Below, piece by piece: positions 13,951 to 26,200 of a stretch of DNA of 64,000 nucleotides; position 1 is the first letter of the stretch; each line of letters opens with the position of its first letter. The position numbers and the translations under genes are program-made. This DNA comes from Clarkia xantiana subsp. parviflora (lineage: Eukaryota > Streptophyta > Magnoliopsida > Myrtales > Onagraceae). The stretch lies in assembly GCA_036873135.1 (NCBI GenBank), contig JAPTYO010000023.1, forward strand, positions 663,635-727,634. Direction: 5' to 3'. The notes below the pieces were generated by a model. That model worked only from the letters and a program-made list of their open reading frames with translations. It was not told the origin of the DNA and did no database searches.

Positions 13951-16900
13951 TTACTTGCATCTAAAGGTAACTCCTTCCCCAGTCACAACCTCACCGATCC
14001 TATACGCAACTGTTGCTTCGTCACCAAGTAATCTCTCTGCTGCTTCCGGTGTAACTGCTAACACCATCCCGATTCCCATGTTGAAAGTCCGCCTCATCTC
14101 CGCTTCCTCTATATTCCCGACCTGCAAAACCCATAATCATACTCACTTTCTTTCAACATAATAACAATCAATATAATCATAATTTCTTTCAAATCAAAAC
14201 TCACTGACCTCTTGAATCCATTTGAATAGAGGTGGTACTACCCAAGAACCCTCATCGATAACAGCGCCGAGTCCTTTTGGGAATACACGAGGTATATTAT
14301 CGGTAAAACCTCCCCCGGTGATATGGGCAATCCCCTTAACACCTCCCTTGCTAATAATCTCAAGAACCTGTTTGTTTTCTCAGCAAATATTAGACCGACA
14401 CCCCAACAAACCGACCATCGTAAAAAAAAGGGAAAAGAACCTATTTAGTGTCTCAGGTTTATCTCATGTGTCAGTTTGGTGTCTCAGAATTAGATTGTTA
14501 ATATTTGGTGTCTCAGGTTTCAATTATGTTGCTATTTGGTGTCTCCGTCAAAATTTGGGTTTAACTTTGACAGATTGAGATGAAAAAAGAATTTTGCCCC
14601 TTTATTTTTTTTTTGGAAAAGCCATCGTCTAATTTTTGCCGGGGCTAATTTGGACATTTTAAAAAATATATAAGGGGTCAAATTGTCTTTTCATCTCATT
14701 CTGTCAAAGTTAACCTCAAAATTGACGGATACACCAAATAGCAACATAATTGAAATCTGGGATACCAAATATTAACAATTTAATCTTAAGACACCAAATT
14801 GACAGATGAGGTAAACCTGAGACACTAAATGGGTTCTTTTCCAAAAAAAAAGAGTTGGTGAGCACCTGCTTCACATAGATAACTGTGGGAGCCATCAAAG
14901 CTTCACCTAATGTTACACCACCTTCACCAGGAAGCTGGTCCTTCAAAGACAGGCCACTTCGGGCCAAAACCCTGCCAAAAAAATTTAATTTTTTATTTAA
15001 AGAAGATAATGCAGTGTTTTACATTCTTTAAGAGTAAGCGAAAAAATAATTCATTTACCTTCTTACAAGTGAGAAACCATTTGAATGGACTCCACTAGAT
15101 GGCAAGCCTATCAAGACATCACCGGGAGTAATGTTCTTTCCGTCAATGACTGAACCCTTATCAACGATACCAACTGCAAAACCACTCAGATCATACTCCC
15201 CTTTTGCATAGAAGTCGGGCATTTCTGCTGTCTGCAGTCAAAATTTAACTAGCTATGTTAATGGATTTGACACTTTTATCCCCCACTAGCATGAATCTCT
15301 AAGCTAAATAACTGACAACTAGGAATGATAACACTTTGAACTGACAACTAGCTTAATGTTCTTCTTCTGTTTTAAATTTACAATTCGGTGTTAACTATTA
15401 TCAAGGTAATGTTCAAATAACTTTAAAAAACTAAGTTGATGCAAAAATATAGCCAAAAAGTACAGAACATGCAGAATGCTATGATTTGCTATCTATCTAT
15501 GTTCTATTCTATTCAACACCCACCCAAAAGAAGGGGCATCTTCTCATATGAGCCTAATTTTCAAAGAGAAAAATTCTCATTAAACATTTTAGTTTTGACT
15601 TCATTATTTTTTATTATTAGTTGAAAAATGTACTAAAAGTAATGGTTGGAGAATTTATTTAATAAAGGTATTGTATTACAACGGAGTACATAAATGAGGA
15701 AAGGTGATGATGTGGCTTTGACCAAAAGATTTCAATCTAACAAAGTGTAGCAGATTCGGCTTTGGTAAAGAACAGTGATTATACCTCGCCTCCCAACAGC
15801 GCACAGTTAGACTGTTGACAACCATCTACTATTCCTTTTATAACCTGCATCAACAACTCGATTAATACAAACAGAGCTTCTAATGTAATAATGGCATTAA
15901 ACTGAAGTGGTGCCCATACATGCATACCTTTTCAGCGAGGTCGACATCCAAATGGCTAGTCGCGAAATAGTCAAGAAAAAACAAAGGTTTTGCACCAGAA
16001 GTAATAATATCATTAACACTCATGGCAACCTATACGAAGAAGAAGAAGCATAGCATGGTTAATTACTTTAATATATAAGAGATGCAGATGGCTTTCTGAT
16101 TTTTAAGCTTATACCAGATCTATTCCAATGGTTTCGTGTATTCCAGTTTCAAATGCAAGCTTCAGCTTCGTTCCTACACCATCCGTTCCAGCTACAAGAT
16201 ACTGATCACCTATAAATATGAACTTAATTAATCAGAAGGGGAAAAAATTATCAATACAATCAGAACACCAAAATAATGAGTTAGAAAAGGGATAGGAAAT
16301 GAGCAACCTATGTAAAAGATATTCTAGAGAGCAACCAGGTTGCACGTTCATTAACTATATGTAAAAGATATTCTAAATAGCAATTAGGCTACATTCTCAA
16401 GAAATTAACTATATGATCAAAGAGACAGAAGAAACACAATTTTTTTTATGCGCCTTTAACTTATAGATCAAAATACTTCATTTGCTGGTGAAAAAAGGTG
16501 ATATACATTTACGAAGTGTTTATAGCACAAACATCTCCAGTGTGTATGGTAACTAGGTAAGTAAAAAATGAAATTCTCAAAAGGCTGAGGCCACCAAAGA
16601 AGTTAGACTTCAATACTGAGACAAGTATTTCATGAGCTACAAGAAAATGCAATAAGCACAAATGATAATTAGCAATGCAGTATGTATTAGCTAATAGATG
16701 CCCATATATTGTATGGTAAAGAATAATTGAGGATCATACCAAGAGGAAAAAGTCCTCCAAAGCCCCCAATACCAGGAGCCATTTTTGCTATTCTTCGAAC
16801 CAGCTCGGAGCCAGCATCTATATCAACGCCAGCCTCCTTATACGTGAGACTCTTACCCTGCTCTGCTCTTGCACTGTAAGTCTTGAATCTGCTTATTCTA

Positions 16901-17070
16901 GCTCCTGTTACCCCACTTTTCATGGATAAAAGGTGAAACCTCTGATGTTTAGAAGAATCATAAGACATTCTGCACTGACTAACTTGGCAGCAGCAAGATT
17001 TCTGAGAAGCTGACTTTAAAGCTCCAAGAGAACAAGATATCTCAGCACATGTTCCAAAACTTGTAGCCAT
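13951..17070 (-). CDS. PUR5: Phosphoribosylformylglycinamidine cyclo-ligase (AIR synthetase), 398 aa
   Basis: ATP-dependent fifth step of de novo purine synthesis: closes FGAM to aminoimidazole ribonucleotide, in plastids and mitochondria of plants. Eight exons: 16740-17070, 16115-16209, 15928-16029, 15785-15844, 15059-15231, 14866-14971, 14209-14367 and 13951-14121; the sum is 1197 nt in frame, ending CK and TAA. The first ~70 residues ([13 protein letters not shown]...) are serine- and cysteine-rich with few acids, a typical organelle transit peptide. The PurM core follows: [74 protein letters not shown]. The ATG at 17070 was chosen because the upstream in-frame start at 17088 is not ATG and an intron acceptor seems to lie just before it. 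Intron 6 holds a MITE. Confidence 0.96.
14431..14842. mobile_element. Mutator-type MITE in PUR5 intron 6
   Basis: The ends GGAAAAGAACC(C/T)ATTTAGTGTCTC form long inverted repeats across about 412 bp, next to A-rich flanks on both sides that hide the target duplication. A decayed relative lies in the P450 intron at about 61905-62105. Confidence 0.75.
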
Positions 17071-17949
17071 ACTAAAATGTCCCCACAAGAAAAAAAAAAG
17101 GGTAAGAAATTGAATAAAGCATAATAAATTTCAGATTAGAAGCATCCATCAGTAAATATTAAACTACATTTTTCACTTCATATTTGATTTAAGTTTTGAC
17201 ATCAAATCCAAGCTTGAGGGGTTGGTGGGTTCAGCTGTGTGTCATACAAAGAGGTTATAGTGAAAACCAACCAAAATATTGCCCATAAATTTACATACAG
17301 ATTCAAATAAGTGGAGAATAAGCCTCAAAGAACTAAAATAATGAACAACTTCATATAATTTCTTTATCCATAAAGAAATTTCACATAATTTTCGAATCTT
17401 AATCTCAGCAAATGAACCCAGCAATTTTTTTATTTTACAAAGTCTACTCCTGGTTCCAATGCAACTCTAAAACATAACCACTGAACACCAATTTGGAGCC
17501 AGAACACGCCAATTTGTTGAAAGGGCCAACCTCAATTGTACTTGATTTCAGTTCAATCGTTCAGTAACTCGAAAAGAACGAATATTGGGCTAATAATAAT
17601 AAAAATTACAATAAAATGATTTAGTTTTCAACCATTAGATTGACAGATACTGAATTTCTGCACTTAAAGTACCTTCAAACATATTCATTAGCTCAGGAAA
17701 CAGGGGCCGTTCTAAATACTCCATTTTGAACGCAATCAAAACCAAAATCGAAAGAACAAAAGTATGCAGAAAGCAAAAACCTAAATAGCAGCCGTATTCA
17801 AAACCTCCAATAAAATAAATATGCATAAGACCTAAGCAAACCTTAGCAAAGAATCTTCAAGAAGACGGGAACTCTTGCAGCTCAGTGTTTTCGAAGTTAG
17901 ACAGCAGCGCGCGGAAGGTGAGATGAATAATGAATGAGCGGCGCGACAT

Positions 17950-18140
17950 TGGCGTCTGAGTCAGTATACAGTGTTTTAAAATCCGATTCCAAAAACATTT
18001 CTTATTATTATTTTGGCCACTTTTTTTCTTATTTTCTTATTTATTATTTATTATTGAAAAGGGTTACTAACAAATTAATTTGCTAAACCTAATTAGAAAC
18101 CTAAAAAAAATCATAATCAGTAATTTAATCTAACACATAA
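17950..18140. other. Spacer upstream of PUR5, no gene
   Basis: AT-rich sequence beyond the probable 5' UTR exon of PUR5 (about 17840-17940). Nothing recognisable. Confidence 0.4.
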
Positions 18141-18606
18141 TAGAATGTCAATGGGGCGGGTCGGGCGGATATTGCCAGACCCGGACCCGCCTCGCGGGTC
18201 AATATGGTCGACTCGGACCCGTCCCATGCACTTTCGGGTCGGATCGGGTCGACCCGTGTGAGGTATAATTTATCATTTTAAATCTTAAATTCTAAATTCT
18301 ATGTTACCGTATCCAAATTCAACTCCAAATTTAAATCATAAATTATTAAATTAACTCATAATCCAAATATAAATCACCACATTCATTAGAATAATTGTTA
18401 TTTTGACTATGTGTTATACTGTTATATTACCCGTATAGTTTTATATAATATACATATATTAAATATATATGTAAAATGAAAGCTCGGGCCAGGTCGGGTC
18501 GGCGGCCGTGAACCCAAACCCGCCCCGCGGATCGGCGGGTCATCGGGTCAAAATCGGATCGGGTACCCGCGGGTCGGCGGGTACCCGTGGCCCGTTGCCA
18601 TCCCTA
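18141..18606. mobile_element. hAT-type MITE, GGGTCGGG/GCGGGT family (copy B)
   Basis: The left end TAGAATGTCAATGGGGCGGG pairs with the right-end complement TAGGGATGGCAACGGGCC, a familiar hAT-like terminus. The 466-bp element has GC-rich CGGGTC-repeat arms and an AT-rich centre. The flanks agree poorly, so the target duplication is not secure. A truncated inverted relative lies at 37857-38205. Confidence 0.75.
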
Positions 18607-20250
18607 CACTCTATGAGTGGGAGTGAGGAGAGAATTGCTTACTAGCTGACTACGTTTGGAAAAAAAAAAAATCATATCTGGAAATAACGAAAATGTAAAT
18701 CCGTGTTTCTTTTATGAAATTTAAATAACTCGCAATTAAATACACAACTACTTAATTAGTTTATTAAGAATTTTAGATAATCTTCAATGTTGATTACACG
18801 CAGGGCCGTCTCTAGAGAAATTGAGATCTAAAGTTGTATGTTAATTTCAGACCTCTTTATTGAAAGCGTTCGAATTGATTACGTGTCATATATTTTTAAA
18901 ATTAAATTTAGAGTTTTTATATGCAAAATTAAATGTCTATAGATACTCAATTTATTTTAAGATTTCATTTTTAATTGATATTATAGCTAATCGACAGTTA
19001 TTAACATTGTGTGGACATAATCGTTCTAGTTAAACCTTTTACATTATTTTATAAATAAATGATGCAGTTGAAAAGATTATTATGTTTTTTAATGATATTC
19101 CATATAAAATATTGTGTTATATATTATATATATACAATCATTTATACATATTGTAGAAAAAAAATTCAATACTACTGAATGGATTATGTTTCTAAAACGG
19201 TACAATTTTAAGAAATTCGAAAATGGATGATCTACTACAACCAAAAAAGTAATACTGTGAATGTAATTTTTATATATAGATTAAATAATAGTGAGACACC
19301 ATTTTATGTACTTTGATAAAATGAATACAATCTCTATATATTTGAATAATTTCAACATAATCTCATCGATAATGTCTAATTAAATATATAATTAATTAAA
19401 AATATTCAAATAAATATACAGTTTGGTTTGGTAAACAACGTTTATCCAATCCAAATAATTATACCGTTTTGCTTTAATTAAATTAAAAATTGCCAATGGA
19501 AAGAAATTTGTTTTTCAAAATGTCTTCTTCCAAATCCGATGATTATAGGCTTTAAAATGCGCCAGAACTAATGATGATGACGTCACATCTACTTCTATGT
19601 CATTATGTCATTAAGTAATATTGTATAATTTTAATCCCTATAGAAATATATTTGTTTTCTTTAGATTATTACACTATTATTTAAGATTTACTCTTAAATA
19701 TCGTAATTAAAGAGTCTTTACTTTTTTTACGGTACTCTGATTTACAAACATATTTTTTCCATATAAAAGTAAAAATGAGAACCTTCTGAATGACATATGA
19801 CATTATATATTTCTATTACGTAAACTACTTACAAAAAGATGAATATGTTATTTTGAATATACATATTAATTTAAAAAAAAACTAGTTTACGATAATATTA
19901 TTATTATAAGTTTAGTAGCTAGTTGTACTTTTCACAAAAGTGCAAATAACAAATTAAAGTTAATTTTAAGCAAATAGTTAGCTGAACTTTTAGATTTTAA
20001 CAATTCAGTAGTTTTGTTAATTTTATTTTATGATTAAAAACTAAGGAAATTTCTCACGTGAATAGTAATAAGATAACTTTTAAGATAAAAATGAATAAAC
20101 TCAATTTTTTTTATCACCCATAACAATAAACAATGAGATGAGAGGTACACTATTAAATGAATTGTTCATGAAAATAACAATAATGTGTGTATGTATGTAT
20201 ATATATATATATATATATAAGAGCTTCTCCTTCTTGCAGAAAGTTGTGGG
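18607..20250. other. AT-rich spacer downstream of the LEA gene, no gene
   Basis: About 1.6 kb of very AT-rich sequence with no coding pattern. A (TA)n run with TATG units lies at 20190-20218, within the probable 3' UTR of the minus-strand LEA gene. Confidence 0.5.
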
Positions 20251-23200
20251 TTACTTTCCCTTGATTTTGTTTTTGACAAACTGGGAAGCACTGCTGACTA
20301 TGGAGTCAGTTGCTTGCTTCTTGATGGTTTCAGCTGCATCTGTTGCCTTATTAGATATCTCTTTAGTCACTCCCTTCACCTAAAATCTCATTTTCAAAAC
20401 ATTAAAATAATTACTATCTCTAAAAACAAATCATTTTATATATGTAATAAACTCGCAATCTAATTTAATATAATTAAATTAGATAATGCTGTAAGAATAT
20501 ATATGTATATTAATGTTACGTTATATATATATTCTAATTATATGTGGTCAGATAATATTAAGGGACATAAATATATTGAATAATATAATATGTATTTTAT
20601 TATATTATATCAATATATATCTTTATGGTATGATTTAATCTCGACCGTTCGATTGGCTACTCGATGGACGTACCAGATTAATGCTAATATATTAAACGGT
20701 CCTCTCTCCCTGCCAGTAACGTATGTAGAGATTAAGAGGGTTACTCCATCTAACCGTCTCCACACAGAAAGAGTGGACAAGGGAGAGAAGTGGAACCGTT
20801 TCTCTGGGAAAGCAAATTGACTGATCAGAGACCAAGAAGATCAATGGAACCGAAGCATATTCCAGGTATGTTATTCCGCACTAAACTTCAACCCTCATAG
20901 AGCATGATTAAGATCCGGGCACTTACAGATTTTAAACTTACATGTGGTATCAGAGCCTGAGTTATTGATCATGCTTTATGTTGGGATTACCGTGTTTATG
21001 GAATTGATAATTGCGGCACCATATTCGTTTAGAAAGGAACCGTAAATTCGTTCTTGTGTGGGTTTTAAGTCTGCTCGCCGCTTCAGTGTCAATTCCGTAA
21101 ACGATTTGTGAATTGGCTTATTTAATGCTTCGAACCGCTTCGCCTGTGATTAATTATTGGAGTATATACTGTCATAGTTACTTTCGTTAATCATGGAACC
21201 CATGAGACTTGGTGTTGACTTTATCTCACGCTTCCATTGCGCCTAGGGTTAGGAATTAGGTCTCAGAGGCTTTTACTTTTACTTGAAGCACTATATTTTG
21301 TCTCATGCTTGCAACCTGTATAGAATTAGGTTGTGAATTAAATAATAAGACTGCATATATATATATATTATATGATTATGATGATTAAATAATGATGGCA
21401 TGAATGATTTTGCCGTAATTTTGTTTTGAGTTGCAATTACGATATTTGCAAATCCTAAGAACAACACGAACATGTACAGTAAGTAGATTGTTGTTGCCAA
21501 AGTGACCAATCTAGAATGTTTGCATGTTTTGTACTTAACGTATAGTCATTTATCCACTATAATGATGAAATGCCTATTACTGTTTCAAGTGGATAAATTG
21601 ACTTTACTGGTTATTAGAATTTTAGGATTCTGCCCAAAGGTGAATCGCTTTCTATAACCGGTAAACATGATGGGATAATTAAGATCTTTAGTTCTATATA
21701 TTTGTATATCCAAAGATAACTTGTATATTTAACTGAAGATTTTCTTTAATTGTCCAATAATGTTATGGAATGAATTAAGATTCGTGTATTGTAGTCGTTG
21801 CCCAAAGGTCGGTTATAATATACTTTGAAGATTTCCAAATAATGATAAGGCATTTAATTAAGATTAGTGTATTATAGTTGTTGCCCAAAGGTCGATTATA
21901 ATATACTCTGATGGTTTCCTATCTGAATCTATTATTTACTAAATGAGCATTTATGTATCAATTGCAGCCTTTTCACTTAATTCGCAAGCTGCCTCTGTAG
22001 TCGTGTTCAATGGGTTAAACTTTTCTGAATGGTCCGAACAAGTCATGTTCCATTTAGGTGTTTTGGATCTTGACTTGGCACTGCTGGAAGAAAAACCCGC
22101 TGACCTTACGGATGAAAGCAGTGAGGACGAGAAGTGGACCCATAAAGCCTGGGCACGATCTAACAGGTTAGCTCTTTCGTTTATGCGAATGACAATTGCT
22201 AACAACATTAAGACCACTCTTCCACAGATTGAAAATGCTAAGGAATACATTAAATATGTGGAAGATAGATTCCGTTCTGCAGACAAGTCACTCGCAGGAA
22301 CACTTATGGCAGAACTCACTACCATGAAGCACACTGGTGTGAGGAGTATGCATGATCATGTTCTTGAGATGACTAATATTGCAGCAAGGCTTAAGTCACT
22401 GGGGATGGATGTGAATGATTCCTTCTTGGTTCAGTTCATTCTGAATTCGTTACCTCCTGAATATGGACCTTTCCAAATCAATTACAATACACTTAAGGAT
22501 AAGTGGAATGTCAGTGAATTGTCCAGTATGCTTATTCAGGAGGAAGCGAGATTAAAGAAACAAGAAAAACATTCTGTCAACCTCGTGGAAAAGAAAGCTG
22601 GTAAAGGACTGAGTGCATGGGCCAACAAGTCTAAGAAAGGGAAGGATCCTGAGCACGTCCCTCAGGAGAAGAGAAGGGAACCAGGTGTTAATAAGTGTCT
22701 CTTTTGTGGAAAGCCAGGACACTTTAAGAAAGATTGCCTGAAACGCAAGGCTTGGTTCGAAAAGAAAGGTAACAATAATGTTTTTGTTTGTTTCGAATCA
22801 AACTTGATTGAGGTTCCCAATAATACTTGGTGGCTCGATTCTGGTGCTACAACTCATGTGTCCAATACAATGCAGGGATTCGTTTCAATCCGGACCATAA
22901 ACGCAAATGAAGAGTTTCTGTTCATGGGAAATCGAATGAAGGCTCCTGTTGAAGGCATAGGGACTTACAGAATGATTCTAGATTCTGGCTACTGCCTGTA
23001 TCTGTTTCAAACTCTTTATGTACCTTCAGTATCGAGGAATCTGATTTCCGTTTCAAAACTTGATGGTTTAGGATTTTCTTTAAAGTTTGGACAAGGATGT
23101 TTCAGTTTGTTGAAAAACAATGTTATGGTTGGTTCTGGTATTCTTTCTGATGGATTATATAAACTGAAACTTGATGATGCCTTTTCTGAATCCTTGCTTA

Positions 23201-26200
23201 CTGTTGTTTATTGTGATACTGGGATTAAGCGTAGCAGAGAGGATGAAAATTCTTCTTTCTTGTGGCATAAACGTTTAGGTCATATTTCCAAAGAAAGATT
23301 GGAAAGAATGGTAAAGAATGAAATTCTTCCAGTTTTGGATTTTACTGACTTTCAAGTATGTTTAGATTGTATAAAAGGAAAGCAAACTAAACATAATAAG
23401 AAGGATAAAGCCACTAGAAGTAGCCAGCTTCTTGAACTTATACATACCGATATATGTGGACCTTTTGATGTTCCTTCCTTTGGAGGAGAAAAGTATTTTA
23501 TCACCTTTATTGATGATTTTTCACGTTATGGTTATATCTATTTGCTTAATGAAAAGTCTCAAGCAGTTGACGCCCTTGAGGTGTTTGTGAATGAAGTCGA
23601 AAGGCAATTAGATAGAAAAGTAAAAGTGGTAAGGTCTGATAGAGGTGGTGAATATTATGGTAGACATACCGAAACAGGGCAATGTCCTGGTCCTTTTGCA
23701 AAATTCCTCGAGAAACGTGGCATTTGTGCACAGTATACAATGCCAGGTACACCTCAACAAAATGGTGTTGCAGAAAGGCGTAATCGGACTTTAATTGATA
23801 TGGTTAGGAGTATGATCAGTAACTCTTCTTTACCCAAATCATTGTGGATGTATGCATTAAGGACTGCCGTCTACTTACTGAATAGGGTTCCTAGTAAGTC
23901 AGTCCCTAAAACTCCTTTTGAGTTATGGACTGCAAGGAAACCTAGTTTAAGGCATCTTCATGTTTGGGGTTGCCCGGCAGAAGTACGCATTTATGATCCG
24001 CATGAAAGAAAGTTGGATTCTCGAACTGTTAGTGGTTACTTTATTGGTTACCCAGAGAAGTCCAAAGGGTACAGATTTTACTGTCCTAATCACAGTTCGA
24101 GAATTGTAGAAACCGGTAATGCAAGATTCCTTGAGAATGATGAGATTAGTGGGAGTATCGAAAGACAAACTGTGGATATTAATGAGATAAGGATTGACAT
24201 CCCTCTGTCTGTAAGTATTCCACAAAACATTGTTCCTACTGTTGAACAACAGTTTGACAATAATGAACAATATATAAATGAAGAGATAACCCAGGAAGAA
24301 GCTAATCCTCATCCAGCTCAAATAAATGTTCCACAAGAAATCCATGATGAAGCTGATTCTCAGCCAACTAATATAAATGAACCACAAGAAGTGCCATTAA
24401 GAAGATCTCAAAGAGAAAGGAGGTCGGCTATTTCGAATGATTATGTGGTTTATTTGCAAGAATCGGATTTCGACATTGGAATTAATAAAGATCCGGTTTC
24501 TTTTTCACAAGCCATGGATAGTAGTGAGTCAGGTAAATGGAATGATGCCATGAATGAAGAATTAAAGTCAATGGAGTATAACAAAGTTTGGGATCTCGTT
24601 GAGTTACCAAATGGATGTAAGCAGGTCGGGTGTAAATGGGTCTTCAAGACCAAACTTGACAAGAATGGAAACATCGAGCGATATAAAGCTCGATTGGTCG
24701 CTAAAGGTTATACCCAGAAAGATGGCATTGATTATAAAGAGACATTTTCACCTGTCTCTAGGTAAGACTCTTTAAGGATAATCTTGGCTTTGGTGGCTCA
24801 GTACGATTTAGAGTTACACCAAATGGACGTGAAAACAGCCTTTCTTAATGGAGATCTTGAGGAGGAAGTATATATGGACCAGCCTGAAGGTTTCTCAACT
24901 GATGGTAAAGGTCACATGGTATGTAAGCTTAAGAAGTCAATATACGGACTGAAGCAAGCTTCCCGCCAATGGTACATCAAGTTTAATGATACCATAACTT
25001 CTTTCGGTTTTAAAGAAAACACCGTTGACAGGTGCATATATCGAAAGATCAGTGGGAGTAAGTTCATATTTTTAGTTCTGTATGTTGATGATATTTTACT
25101 TGTTGCTAATGATTTTGGTATATTGCATGAAACTAAAACCTTTCTTTCTAAGAATTTTGAAATGAAAGATATGGGAGAGGCATCCTATGTGATAGGACTT
25201 GAAATTTTCCGTGATAGATCACAAGGACTGTTAGGACTGTCTCAGAAAGCTTATGCAGAAAGGGTACTAGAAAGATTTGGGATGCATAAATGTTCTCCCG
25301 GAATAGTACCAGTGCAGAAAGGAGATAAGTTTAGTCTCATGCAATGCCCAAAGAATGATGTGGAACGTAAAGAAATGGAATCTATTCCTTATGCTGCTGT
25401 TGTTGGTAGTCTAATGTATTTACAGACATGCACAAGGCCGGATCTCAGCTTTGCAGTTGGGATGTTAGGAAGATATTTAAGCAATCCCGGCATGGATCAT
25501 TGGAAAGCTGCAAAGAAAGTACTTAGGTACGTACAAGGCACGAAGGATTACATGCTCATGTACAAGAAGATTGACCAATTGGAAGTAGTTGGTTATTCAG
25601 ATTCAGATTTTGCTGGTTGCAAAGACAGTAGAAAATCCACTTTTGGCTACATGTTTCTTTTAGCTAATGGGGCCATATCATGGAAAAGTGGGAAGGAGTC
25701 TGTTCTTGCTGCATCCACAATGGAAGCAGAGTTTGTGGCGTGCTTTGAAGCCACTGTTCATGCATTATGGCTGCGGAACTTTATTTCAGGGCTTGAGGTT
25801 GTCGACACCATTAGTAAGCCGCTGAAAATTTATTGTGATAATTCCGCCGCAGTTTTCTTCTCTAAAAACGACAGATATTCGAAGGGTGCCAAACATATGG
25901 ATATAAAGTATCTGGCCGTTAAGGAAGAAGTTCAGAAGCATAAAGTGTCAATTCACCATATAAGCACTGAGCTAATGATCGCAGATCCTTTGACGAAAGG
26001 ATTACAACCAAAGACATTTAGGGAGCATGTCACTAGAATGGGTCTTGGTTATAAAGATGAATGAAATTTATGATGGTACTTAGGACACTTTGAGCTCAAA
26101 CATATGCTTCTGACTCATGTTTTATTTTCTTGTTTATTATGACTGTATATACGTGATGCTTTACGTAACAAGAAAATATTATTTCAAAGCATTAGGTGGA

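Noticed and set aside
20590..20820. 76-codon open frame present identically in both copia LTRs
   Set aside because: Identity follows from LTR duplication; no coding signature or known LTR protein.
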